The notes under the pieces are model-generated. The model ran no database searches, had not been told where the DNA came from, and saw only the letters and a program-made list of their open reading frames with translations. Shown piece by piece: positions 39,066 to 47,957 of a DNA stretch of 64,000 bases (position 1 is its first letter; every line of letters starts with the position of its first letter). The DNA is taken from contig CAVWXT010000002.1 of NCBI GenBank assembly GCA_963759115.1, positions 531,002 through 595,001 of the forward strand. Direction: 5' to 3'. The position numbers were made by a program, and so were the translations under genes. The DNA comes from CAVWXT01 sp963759115 (GTDB lineage: Bacteria > Planctomycetota > Planctomycetia > Pirellulales > Thermoguttaceae).

Positions 39066-39464
39066 ATGTGTTGCACGCGCAGGTTCGGATGTGTGCTGGC
39101 GGTGTTGGGAATGCTGTTGGTCACCGGCGGGTGTGGCTCGCCACGGGCGAAGGAGCCGGCGAAGTCGCCCCCTGCACCCGCGGCAACTCAGGAGAAAACC
39201 GCGGAAGCCGCGAAAACCCCGAGCGAAGCCGCGCCCGAGGCCGACGAAGCGGCCGTATCGGAGGGCTTGAAGGAATTATCGGCCGAAGATCGCGCGGCCG
39301 CCGAGAAGCAGAAAGTCTGCCCGGTGACCGGCGAACCGCTCGGCTCGATGGGGAAACCCTACAAAATCACGGTCGAAGGCCGGACCGTCTTCCTGTGCTG
39401 CTCGGGGTGCGAGGAGCAATTCCGCAAGGACCCCGACAAGTACTTTGCCAAAATGAAGAAATAG
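39066..39464 (+). CDS. YHS-like metal-binding lipoprotein
   Basis: This 132-residue lipoprotein has a lipobox (LLVTGGC) and an Ala/Pro/Lys-rich linker (about residues 25-70). The C-terminal YHS-like domain reads CPVTGEPLGSMGKPYKITVEG then RTVFLCCSGCEEQFRKDPDKYF. The cysteines (CPVT, CC-x-GC) would bind a metal such as copper or silver. AGGAG at 39053-39057 lies nine nt before the ATG. The same domain is fused to CusB and repeated in the 45824 gene. It is probably in one operon with the efflux genes. Confidence 0.85.
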   Translation: MCCTRRFGCVLAVLGMLLVTGGCGSPRAKEPAKSPPAPAATQEKTAEAAKTPSEAAPEADEAAVSEGLKELSAEDRAAAEKQKVCPVTGEPLGSMGKPYKITVEGRTVFLCCSGCEEQFRKDPDKYFAKMKK

Positions 39465-39473
39465 GTCCAAGTC

Positions 39474-41332
39474 ATGACTAACGAAAATGCTTCTCATCGG
39501 GGCGATGACGCCCCGCAGGTCGGGCCGTCGGAATCGCCGCTGCCCGTCGAGGCGCCGGCCTTACCGGACGAACGCCTCACCGGCCGGCAGAAGCTGCGGC
39601 TCGTGGGCCTGGTAATCCTGAAGCGGCTGCGATTCTTCGTCATCTTGCTGGCCGTGGGCATGTTCATCGGCTATTGGGACACGATTAAGAACTACTGGGA
39701 CAAATGGACGCGGCCGAAGAGCGCCGTGGCCCGCCAACTGGAGCCCGACCAGGAGTTCTTCTGCCCGATGGACCCGCAGGTCGTCGCTTGGGATTACGAG
39801 CCCAACGGCGACGTGCCCCACTGTCCGATTTGCGGCATGCCGCTCTCGTTGCGCAAGAAGGGAGAAAAGGTCGTGCTGCCCGAGGGCATCACCGCCCGCG
39901 TGCAATTTTCGCCCGAGCGCATCCAACTGGCCGGAATCAAGACGGTGCCCGTCGACTACCGGCCCATGGTCCAACAGACGCAGACCGTCGGCTACGTCGC
40001 CTTCGACGAGAGCCGGCTGTCGCGGATCGTCAGCCGGGTGGAGGGCTACGTGGAGAAGCTGTACGTGGACAAGACCTTCACGATGGTCCACAAGGGCGAT
40101 CCGCTGGCCGAGATCTACAGCCCCGAGTTGTACAGCGCGGCCCAAGAGCTGATCATGGCCAACAAACGTGCGGGGATCGCCGACTTGGGCCAGACGCCCG
40201 CAGGAAGCTGATGCTGTTGGGCGTCGGTCCCGAGGAGATCGACGCCATCGCGGCCTCCGGCCAGGCGGCGCCGCGATTGGTGATCCGCTCGCCGCAGACC
40301 GGCTATGTGGTCGACAAGAAGATCGTGGCCGGCTCGAGCGTGGAGACGCGGATGACGCTGTTCGAGGTGGCCGACCTCTCGACGGTGTGGGTCGAGGCGG
40401 ACGTCTATGAGAAGGACATTGCGCTGCTGAAGCCCGGCCAGGCAGTCGAAGCCACGGTCGAGGCCTTCCCCAATCGCACCTTCGCCGGCAAGCTCGCGCT
40501 GGTCTACCCGCAACTCGACACGGCCACGCGCACCAACCGCGTCCGCTTCGAGTTAAACAATCCGCAGCGCGAGTTGCGGCCGGGGATGTTTGCCACGGTG
40601 CAAATCAACGCGCCGTTGGAGAGCATCGAGCCCTACAAGAGCCTGGCGGTCAAGAGCGGAACTATTCTGCTGACCGGCCATGGCGAAGGAAACGCCGCGG
40701 CAGGGTACGAGTTTCTCGTCGTGCCGGAGCGGGCCGTGGTCGATAGCGGGACCAAGAAGGTCGTGTACGTGGAGCGCGAGCCGGGACTGTTTGAGGGCGT
40801 GGAAGTCGAACTCGGGCCGCGCAACGGCCAATACTATCCGGTGCTCAAGGGGCTCAGCCCCGGCGACAGAGTCGCGGCTGCCGGGGGCTTCTTGATCGAT
40901 GCCGAAACACGGCTCAACCCGGCCGCCGCTTCGACCTACTTCGGCGCCAGCGGCGGACCGCAGGTCAGCGCGCCATCCATGATGCAGACGGCCCCCAGCC
41001 AGCGCCGCGGCGAACAGGCCCCGGCTGGGAAAGACAAATCGGATTCCGGCCAAGCCACGCCGCCAAGAGCCGCGGCGGCCACGCCTTCCGCCGAGGACCG
41101 CAAGAACATCGACCAGTTGCCCGAGGCAGACCGACAATTGGCCTTGGCGCAGCGGGCCTGCCCGATCACCGGCGCGGCGATTGGCTCGATGGGAGTTCCC
41201 GTCAAGATCATTCTTCGTGGCCAGCCGGTCTTCGTGTGCTGCAAGGGATGCGTTGCCAAGGCCAAGAAGGATCCGGATGGCACGTTGAAGAAGGTAGCAG
41301 AATTGAAGCAAGAGAACTCGAAAGGGAAATGA
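39474..41332 (+). CDS. Heavy-metal RND efflux membrane-fusion protein with HMBD and YHS-like domains
   Basis: This CusB-type adaptor links an HME-RND pump to the outer membrane. Order: a membrane anchor (RLVGLVILKRLRFFVILLAVGMFIG), a heavy-metal-binding HMBD (FFCPMDPQVV...VPHCPICGMPL), then the fusion-protein core with QTVGYVAFDE and the hairpin. The C-terminal half has VIRSPQTGYVVDKKIV, VWVEADVYEKDIAL and TATRTNRVRFEL. A linker rich in A, P and Q leads to a terminal YHS-like domain (CPITGAAIGSMG...VFVCCKGC). A frameshift at about 40198-40210 divides it. Three metal-binding modules in one adaptor is unusual. Confidence 0.88.
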
Positions 41333-41338
41333 TACTCT

Positions 41339-41364
41339 CTCGTTCCCACGCAGAGCGTGGGAAC
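41339..41364. repeat. CGTTCCCACGC palindrome upstream of cusA
   Basis: GTTCCCACGC-AGA-GCGTGGGAAC forms a perfect 10 bp stem with a three-base loop. It sits in the 54 nt between the cusB and cusA coding regions, just before the cusA RBS, where it could influence translation or mRNA processing. Confidence 0.75.
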
Positions 41365-41386
41365 CAGAACCCAAGGAGTCGCATTT

Positions 41387-44300
41387 GTGATTGAAAAAAT
41401 CATCGAGTTCTCCATCCGCAACCGCTTCGTGGTGATCCTGGTGGCCCTCGGCGTCGTCATCTGGGGAATTCACGCCGTCATCAACACGCCGGTCGACGCC
41501 ATTCCCGACCTGTCGGAGAACCAGGTGATCGTGTTCACCGATTGGATGGGCCGCAGCCCGCGGGAAATCGAGGATCAGATCACCTACCCACTCTCCGTGA
41601 ACCTGCAAGGGTTGGCGGGCGTGAAGGCGGTGCGATCCTCGAGCGAGTTCAACTTCTCGATGATCAACGTGATTTTCGAGGACAACATCGACTTCTATTT
41701 CGCCCGGCAACGGGTCTTGGAACGTCTCACCCTCGCCGGCACGTTCCTGCCGCCGGGCGTAATCCCTTACATGGCGCCCGACGCCACGGCCCTGGGGCAG
41801 ATTTTTTGGTACACCGTCGAGGGCGAAGGGCAGGACCTCGGCCGGCTCCGCGCGATCCAGGACTGGTACGTCCGCTATCAGCTCAACTCGGTGCCCGGCG
41901 TGGCCCAAGTGGCCTCGGCCGGCGGATTTCCCATCGAATACCAGATCGACGTCAATCCCAACAATCTCCGCGCCTACAACGTGACATTGGGCGAGCTGTT
42001 TTCGGCCGTCGCTCGCTCGAACTCGGCTGTCGGCGGCAAGGTGATTCAGAAAGGCAACGCCGAATACATCGTCCGGGGCGTCGGTTGGATTCGCAACACC
42101 AAGGACATCGAAAAGATCGTCGTCAAGGCCGACCCGAAAAAGGGGACGCCCGTCTATGTTTCCAACCTGGGAGAAGTAAACTTGGGCGCGGAGTTTCGCC
42201 GCAGCGTGCTAGAAAAGGACGGCAACGAGGCGGTCGGCGCCGTGGTGATGATGCGGCACGGCGAGAACCCCTTGCAAGTAACCAAGCGGATCAAAGACAA
42301 AATCCTGGAGCTCCAGGCAGGGCTGCCCGAGGGTGTGCGGATCGTGCCCTTCTACGACCGCACGCGGCTCATCCACGGCGCCATCGATACGGTGAGCGAG
42401 ACGCTCATGCACGAGATGATCATCGCCTCGGTGGCGATCCTGTTGATCCTGATGCACTTCCGCAGCGCCGTGCTGATTTGCATGACGCTGCCATTGGCGG
42501 TGCTGGTGTCGTTCATTCTGATGCGGCATTTCGGCGTGTCGTCGAACATCATGTCGCTTTCGGGCATTGCCATCTCGATCGGCATCCTGGTGGATCAGGC
42601 CATCGTGATGGTGGAGAACGCCACGCACCACTTGACGGCCCATTTCGGCCACGGCAAGCGGATCAGCGGCGACACCCGCGAGATCGTGATCGGGGCCTGC
42701 CGCACCGTGGGCCGGCCGATCTTCTTCTCGGTGATGATCATCCTCCTGTCGTTCGTCCCCGTGTTTGCTCTCACCGGGCGCGACGGCAAAACCTTCCATC
42801 CGCTGGCCTTCACCAAGAGTTTCGCCATGATCGGCGTGGCGATCATTTCGATCACGCTGGTCCCCTCTCTGATTCCCAGTTTCATCAAGGGCCGGCTCCG
42901 CAGCGAGGAGGAAAGCTGGCTGGTGCGGAACCTGATCGGCATCTACAAGCCCTGGCTGACCTGGTTGATGCCGCGGCGGAACTTCGCCATGTGGTCGTTT
43001 TCGGCCCTGCTGATCGTCGGGGCCGGGCTCTTCCCCTTGGACGCGATTCTGGGCATCGAGTGGCGCACGTGCTTTCTCGTGACGGTCGCCGTCACGATGT
43101 TCTTCACGATCATCTTCATTGTCGGTTGGCGGTGGCAAGTCTTGTCGTTTGTGACGCTGGCGGCCCTGGCGCTCATGGCCTACAACTTCCCCAAGATCGG
43201 CGTCGATTACATGCCGCCGTTGGATGAGGGGAGCATTCTGGACATGCCGGTGACGGTCCCGCGGGTTTCGGTCACGCAGGCCACCGACGACCTGAAGGCC
43301 CGCGATGCCTTGATCCGGCGGTTTCCCGAGGTGGAAATGATCGTGGGCAAGGCGGGCCGCGCCGATACGCCCACGGACCCTTCCCCCTTGGACATGGTCG
43401 AGAGCGTCATCACGTTGCGACCCAAAGAGTATTGGCCCCGGCGCAAAATGCGGTACCAGGACGCCGAGGCGCAAACCGCGGTGGTGTTAGCGGCTCTGCA
43501 GAAACGCGGATTGATCGAGCCGATCGAGGACGAGAAGGACCGTCATGCGTTGCTCGATTCGGCGACCATGAACGCCGCCCAGCGATTCGACGAGGCCATG
43601 CGGGAACTGGTGCTCCAGCGGTTCGAGGAGTTCGCGGCCAAGCTCGGGCCCACGCTGCTCCGCGAGTTCACGGCCGAATTGGTCCGTCGCTGGAACGAGG
43701 CCGGCCAATGGTTGGGCGTGGTCAGCGAAGACGACGTCGCGCGCATCGCGGCAGACTTGAAAAAGGAGTTTGCCCCCATCCTCGCCGCCGGACCGGGCCA
43801 GGAGGACATCAACCGGCTCATGCAGCAGATCGCCGAGAAACTGGCGGCCGAGAAGAAGGTGGAACTTGGCCCGGAACTGATGACCGCCCGCTTCAGCCCC
43901 CTTCATGCCGCCTACCTCGGGCTCATGAACGTGTTTGGCATCGAGCAGCCGACGTTGTTCACGCAGATGTTCGACTTCATCGACAAACGGCGCAACGCGC
44001 ACTGGCGCGAGCAGGGCCGCCCGTTGGATTACGAAATCTTCGACTGCGCGGTCGGCGCCTACGACTGGTACGCCATCGAGGAACTCCGCAAAGCGGCCGA
44101 CGAAAAGGGCTTGTGGGCGGAAGTTCAGTCCCCTCTCCCAAACGGAGAGGGCCAGAGTATCTCCCCTCTCCCTTTGGGAGAGGGGCAGGGGATGAGGGAT
44201 TCGCAAACGACGCAACAGACCGGCAGCGTTCCGGCTGACGGCCCTCACCCTAGCCCTCTCCGGGCACCGACCGAAGGTTGGTCGGGAGAGGGGACCGAAT

Positions 44301-45778
44301 TACAGTCTCTTCGCGCGGAACTGGACGCGGCCTGGGCGCCCCACCTCTTCCTCTGGAAGAGCACCATGTATTCGCGAAACAAGAAGGACGTGGGCACCGA
44401 TCTGCTCAAGGAACTCGACAGCGTGGTGCGGATGCCCGGCTGGTCGAACATCTGGACCCAACCGATCATCAACCGCATCGACATGCTGGCCACCGGCGTG
44501 CGGACGATGATTGGCGTGAAGGTCTTCGGCAACGACCTGGACAAGATCCAGGAGGTGTCGGAGCAGGTCGCCGAGGTGCTCAAGCAGATCCCCGGGGCGG
44601 TGGACGTGTTCCCCGATCAAAGCCGCGGCAAAGGATACCTGGAGATCACCGTCGATCGCGAAAAGGCGGCGCGCTACGGCGCGAATGTTGGCGACATCCA
44701 GGACGTGATCGAAACCGCGCTGGGCGGCCGGGCCATCACCATGACCGTCGAAGGCCGCGAACGCTACCCGGTTCGCATTCGCTACGCCCGGGCGTTCCGC
44801 GAGGATGAAGAGGACGTCAAGAATCTGCTGGTGAGCGCCAGCGGCGGGATGTCGACCGGGGGAATGGGCTCCGGCGGCACGAACGCTGAGAACATGGGAG
44901 CGGCATCAAGCCGTGCGACGGCTTCGCCATCGCCCGTGCAGGTCCCTCTGGCTATGGTCGCTGACGTGCGGATCGTCGAAGGGCCGGGGATGATCAAGAG
45001 CGAAAACGGCATGCTGCGGTCCTACGTCCAATTGAACGTCCGCGATCGGGATATTGTGGGTTTCGTCGAAGAGGCCCGGCGAGTCGTAGCGCAGAAGGTC
45101 AAGATGCCGCAAGGCATGTACCTCGGCTGGAGCGGCCAGTTCGAGAACCTGGTCAGTTCGAGAGAAACCATGCGGGTGGTCTTCCCGGCGGTTGCCCTGG
45201 TGATCTTCATCATTCTCTATCTGACCTATAACGATTTCGCCGACGCCGTGCTGATGATGATGTGCGTGCCGGAGGCGCTGGTGGGCGGGGTCTTTTTCCT
45301 CTGGCTCTTCAATTATCGCTTCAGCGTGGCCGTGCAAGTCGGCTTCATCGCCTGCTTTGGCATGGCCACCGAGACGGGCATCATCATGCTGGTGTACCTG
45401 CGGGAGGCCATCGAAAAGCGGGGCGGGCTGGAAAAGATCGGCTCGCTTATGGAACTCAAACACGCCGTCATCGAAGGGGCCGTTCACCGACTGCGCCCGA
45501 AACTGCTGACCGAAGGCGTGGCCATTGTCGCCCTGGCGCCCATGCTCTGGGCCTCGGGCGTGGGCCACGAGGTGCTCTCGGCCATGGCGGCCCCGGTGTT
45601 GGGCGGCCTGCTGATCGCCGACGAAGTGGTCGACATCTTCATCCCCGTCCGCTTCTACTGGGTCCGCCGCCACCGTTGGCTGAAGATGCGCGGGATCGAC
45701 CCGGCGGCCGCGGGTTACGATCAAACTTCCCCGGCCCAAGTGCCGCACGAAAACGTGAGCGTTTCCGCGCCGTCTTGA
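41387..45778 (+). CDS. CusA-type heavy-metal RND efflux pump, about 1463 aa
   Basis: This is the inner-membrane proton-driven pump of an HME-RND system. It has the N-terminal FSIRNRFVVILVALGVVIWG, the helix-4 motif GISIGILVDQAIVMVENA with its functional Asp, and GKAGRADTPTDPSPLDMVESVITL, the Cu/Ag-type signature. The C-terminus ends with the last helices at QFENLVSSRETMRVVFPA to VGHEVLSAMAAPVLGGLLIADE. CusA normally has about 1050 residues. About 320 extra residues lie between RPKEYWPRR and LDSVVRMPGWSNIWTQPI (about 688-1004), including three palindrome-encoded stretches. The start is GTG 41387 with AAGGAG at 41373-41378. Uninterrupted. Confidence 0.88.
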   Translation: MIEKIIEFSIRNRFVVILVALGVVIWGIHAVINTPVDAIPDLSENQVIVFTDWMGRSPREIEDQITYPLSVNLQGLAGVKAVRSSSEFNFSMINVIFEDNIDFYFARQRVLERLTLAGTFLPPGVIPYMAPDATALGQIFWYTVEGEGQDLGRLRAIQDWYVRYQLNSVPGVAQVASAGGFPIEYQIDVNPNNLRAYNVTLGELFSAVARSNSAVGGKVIQKGNAEYIVRGVGWIRNTKDIEKIVVKADPKKGTPVYVSNLGEVNLGAEFRRSVLEKDGNEAVGAVVMMRHGENPLQVTKRIKDKILELQAGLPEGVRIVPFYDRTRLIHGAIDTVSETLMHEMIIASVAILLILMHFRSAVLICMTLPLAVLVSFILMRHFGVSSNIMSLSGIAISIGILVDQAIVMVENATHHLTAHFGHGKRISGDTREIVIGACRTVGRPIFFSVMIILLSFVPVFALTGRDGKTFHPLAFTKSFAMIGVAIISITLVPSLIPSFIKGRLRSEEESWLVRNLIGIYKPWLTWLMPRRNFAMWSFSALLIVGAGLFPLDAILGIEWRTCFLVTVAVTMFFTIIFIVGWRWQVLSFVTLAALALMAYNFPKIGVDYMPPLDEGSILDMPVTVPRVSVTQATDDLKARDALIRRFPEVEMIVGKAGRADTPTDPSPLDMVESVITLRPKEYWPRRKMRYQDAEAQTAVVLAALQKRGLIEPIEDEKDRHALLDSATMNAAQRFDEAMRELVLQRFEEFAAKLGPTLLREFTAELVRRWNEAGQWLGVVSEDDVARIAADLKKEFAPILAAGPGQEDINRLMQQIAEKLAAEKKVELGPELMTARFSPLHAAYLGLMNVFGIEQPTLFTQMFDFIDKRRNAHWREQGRPLDYEIFDCAVGAYDWYAIEELRKAADEKGLWAEVQSPLPNGEGQSISPLPLGEGQGMRDSQTTQQTGSVPADGPHPSPLRAPTEGWSGEGTELQSLRAELDAAWAPHLFLWKSTMYSRNKKDVGTDLLKELDSVVRMPGWSNIWTQPIINRIDMLATGVRTMIGVKVFGNDLDKIQEVSEQVAEVLKQIPGAVDVFPDQSRGKGYLEITVDREKAARYGANVGDIQDVIETALGGRAITMTVEGRERYPVRIRYARAFREDEEDVKNLLVSASGGMSTGGMGSGGTNAENMGAASSRATASPSPVQVPLAMVADVRIVEGPGMIKSENGMLRSYVQLNVRDRDIVGFVEEARRVVAQKVKMPQGMYLGWSGQFENLVSSRETMRVVFPAVALVIFIILYLTYNDFADAVLMMMCVPEALVGGVFFLWLFNYRFSVAVQVGFIACFGMATETGIIMLVYLREAIEKRGGLEKIGSLMELKHAVIEGAVHRLRPKLLTEGVAIVALAPMLWASGVGHEVLSAMAAPVLGGLLIADEVVDIFIPVRFYWVRRHRWLKMRGIDPAAAGYDQTSPAQVPHENVSVSAPS
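44130..44293 (+). repeat. Three palindromic units translated in frame inside cusA
   Basis: Unit 1, CCCCTCTCCC-AAAC-GGAGAGGG (44130-44151), and unit 2, CCCCTCTCCC-TTT-GGGAGAGGGG (44163-44185) with tail CAGGGGATGAGGG (to 44198), match the element downstream of actF. Unit 3 (44242-44293), beginning CCCTCACCCTAGCCCTCTCC, is the reverse complement of the ubiD element with few changes. All are read in frame as about residues 914-969 of the pump (SPLPNGEGQSISPLPLGEGQ...). Confidence 0.88.
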
Positions 45779-45823
45779 CGACGTCGCATTCTTCCCCGTT
45801 CCTCAACCGAAGGAGACTTCATC

Positions 45824-46186
45824 ATGTCCTGGAAACTCAGCATCCTCTCGATTGCCCTGTTCGGCATGCTCGATCTTACCTGGGCGGCCCGCGGGCAGGA
45901 TTTTCTCAAAGATGTGGCCCCGCAGAACCACGACCCGGCAGTCACCGCGGACGATACGAGATTGCTGGCCGCGCTCAGCAAGGCCGACAAGGAGCTCATC
46001 GAGAAGCAGAAGACCTGCCCGGTGACCGACCAGAAGTTAGGCGCGATGGGCCAGCCCGTGAAGGTCGTCGTCAAGGGCCGCACCGTCTTCCTCTGCTGCA
46101 CCGGCTGCAAGAAGAAATTCGCCGCCAACACGGACAAGTATCTGAAGAAGCTCGACGAGCAGAAGCGGGCAGCGGACAACAAGTGA
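45824..46186 (+). CDS. Secreted YHS-like metal-binding protein
   Basis: This 120-residue protein has a signal peptide (LSILSIALFGMLDLTWAARG) followed by a YHS-like domain: CPVTDQKLGAMGQPVKVVVKG, RTVFLCCTGCKKKFAANTDKYL. It is the third copy of the domain in this locus, after the 39066 lipoprotein and the CusB C-terminus. Without a lipobox it is probably soluble in the periplasm. It could act as a metal carrier between the Cus pump and other partners. It follows cusA after 45 nt on the same strand. Confidence 0.85.
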   Translation: MSWKLSILSIALFGMLDLTWAARGQDFLKDVAPQNHDPAVTADDTRLLAALSKADKELIEKQKTCPVTDQKLGAMGQPVKVVVKGRTVFLCCTGCKKKFAANTDKYLKKLDEQKRAADNK

Positions 46187-46418
46187 CGCGATTTCGATCG
46201 CGACACCCTGCCATCGGACCGCGGAACGCGACGGACCTGTCGGGGGGAATGGTCTGCTACGCTGGCCGCCGGGCGCGATTGTGCCGAGAGTGCCGGAAAA
46301 CCTGATTAGACGCCCCATACCGCGCCGAAGCACGATGAAGAGGAGCATCGCGTCCCGACAGAGTTGACTGCAATATCCCCCGCAAGATGTATTCCACCGT
46401 TTCAAGGATGATTCGGGC

Positions 46419-47849
46419 GTGACACATCGTTGGACCACTATTCTTGTCCTGTCGATGCTGTCGCCGTGCGTCGGTTGCGTTTCCCACGGGGGGAGCTGCC
46501 GACCCGCCGCTTACACGACAGCCTCCCCAACGCCGATTGGCAACAGTGTTGTTGCCGCCCCTGAGGGTCCGCGGCCGATCACGCCCGTGGCCTACCAAGA
46601 ACCCGGTTCGAGGGACGACTCTCCCGCCGCCGGCCTCTCGCGCCAAGTGGCTCCCGCCAACCTCGATGACCCGTTGCTCGGCATCGAGGAGTTGTCGCTC
46701 GCCCAACTGACGGCCGAGGTCCAGGCCCGAAACCCGAGCGTGCAGGCGATGATTGCCGCCTGGCGGGCGGCCTCCGAACGCTACCCGCAGGTGATTTCGC
46801 TCGACGACCCCATGTTCAACTTCATGCTGGGCGCGGCCGGCCTGGGGCAAGACGGCGGTTGGATGGTCATGGCCTCGCAAAAAGTCCCCTGGTGCGGCAA
46901 GCGGGCGCTCAAGGGCGCCATCGCCCAGGCCGAAGCCGATGCCGCCAGCCGGGACGTCGACGACGTGCGGCTCCGTCTGGCCGAGGCCACGGCCATGGCG
47001 TTGGCCGACTACTATCAGGCCCGGCGGGAACTGGAGATCAATACCGCGAACCGCGAGTTGACCGGGCAGTTCCGCGACATTGCCAAGGTGCGATATGAAA
47101 GCAACCAGGTGCCGGAGCAGGACGTGCTCCAAGCCACTCTGGAACTGGCCGACCTTGAGGGCCGCCGTGCGGAAGTGACTCGCGAAGAGAAGGTCGCCGT
47201 GGCGAGGATCAACACCTTGCTGCACCGTGCGGCCGACCATCCCTTGCCTCCTCCGCCCAGCAAATTGGATACGTCGGGCGACCTGCCGCCGGTGGAGACG
47301 CTCCGGGACTGGGCCGTCGAACGCCGGCCCGACCTGGCCGCCGAGGACGCCCGCATCCGCGCCGACGAGGCCTCGCTGGACCTTGCCGACCGCGAGTTCT
47401 ACCCGGACCTGGAAGTCGTGACGAAGTACGACGCCTTCATGCCGGAGAACATGCGGCCGCAGGTAGGCTTGAATCTGAACGTGCCGATCCGGCGCACCCG
47501 CCGCTGCGCCGCCCTGCAAGAGGCGGCCGCCAAACTGCAGCAGCGGCGGGCCGAACTGCAAAGCCGCGTCGACGAAGTCCACTTCGAGGTGCAATCGGCG
47601 AGCGACCGCCTCGCCGAGCAGCGGAACATCATTCACCTCTACGCCGAAAAAACCCTGCCTGCCGCCGAAGAAAACGTCCGTCACGCGCGGGCCAACTATA
47701 CGGCGGGCAAGATCGACTTCCTGCGGCTGATCGACGCCGAACGGCAACTGTACCGCCAGCAGGAGAAGTATCAGCAGGCGATCGCCGACTACCAGCGACG
47801 GTCGGCCGAGTTGGAGCGTGCGGTGGGCGGCCCGCTGTCGGCAATGTAG
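46419..47849 (+). CDS. Outer-membrane efflux lipoprotein, TolC/CusC family
   Basis: This 476-residue outer-membrane factor would form the exit duct for the Cus pump. It has a signal with a lipobox-like CVGC (MLSPCVGC) and two TolC half-domains of coiled-coil helices: LTAEVQARNPSVQAMIAAWRAAS and LRLAEATAMALADYYQARREL, then RRAELQSRVDEVHFEVQSASDRLAEQ. KIDFLRLIDAERQLYRQQEKYQQA is the family repeat end. The start is GTG 46419. It is last in the locus, 230 nt after the YHS-like gene; this gap holds no other gene. Confidence 0.87.
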   Translation: MTHRWTTILVLSMLSPCVGCVSHGGSCRPAAYTTASPTPIGNSVVAAPEGPRPITPVAYQEPGSRDDSPAAGLSRQVAPANLDDPLLGIEELSLAQLTAEVQARNPSVQAMIAAWRAASERYPQVISLDDPMFNFMLGAAGLGQDGGWMVMASQKVPWCGKRALKGAIAQAEADAASRDVDDVRLRLAEATAMALADYYQARRELEINTANRELTGQFRDIAKVRYESNQVPEQDVLQATLELADLEGRRAEVTREEKVAVARINTLLHRAADHPLPPPPSKLDTSGDLPPVETLRDWAVERRPDLAAEDARIRADEASLDLADREFYPDLEVVTKYDAFMPENMRPQVGLNLNVPIRRTRRCAALQEAAAKLQQRRAELQSRVDEVHFEVQSASDRLAEQRNIIHLYAEKTLPAAEENVRHARANYTAGKIDFLRLIDAERQLYRQQEKYQQAIADYQRRSAELERAVGGPLSAM

Positions 47850-47957
47850 CCCCCTCTCCGTCGCGGCAATCGACATCCGGGCCGTTCCCTGCTAAAACAT
47901 GGAGCGTGGGGGGGCGTGCAGCAACGGGCCCCGCCGTGCGACCATGAGGGAATCGCT

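Noticed and set aside
46257..47876. 539-residue minus-strand ORF opposite the CusC-type gene
   Set aside because: Antisense shadow of a TolC-family coding region.
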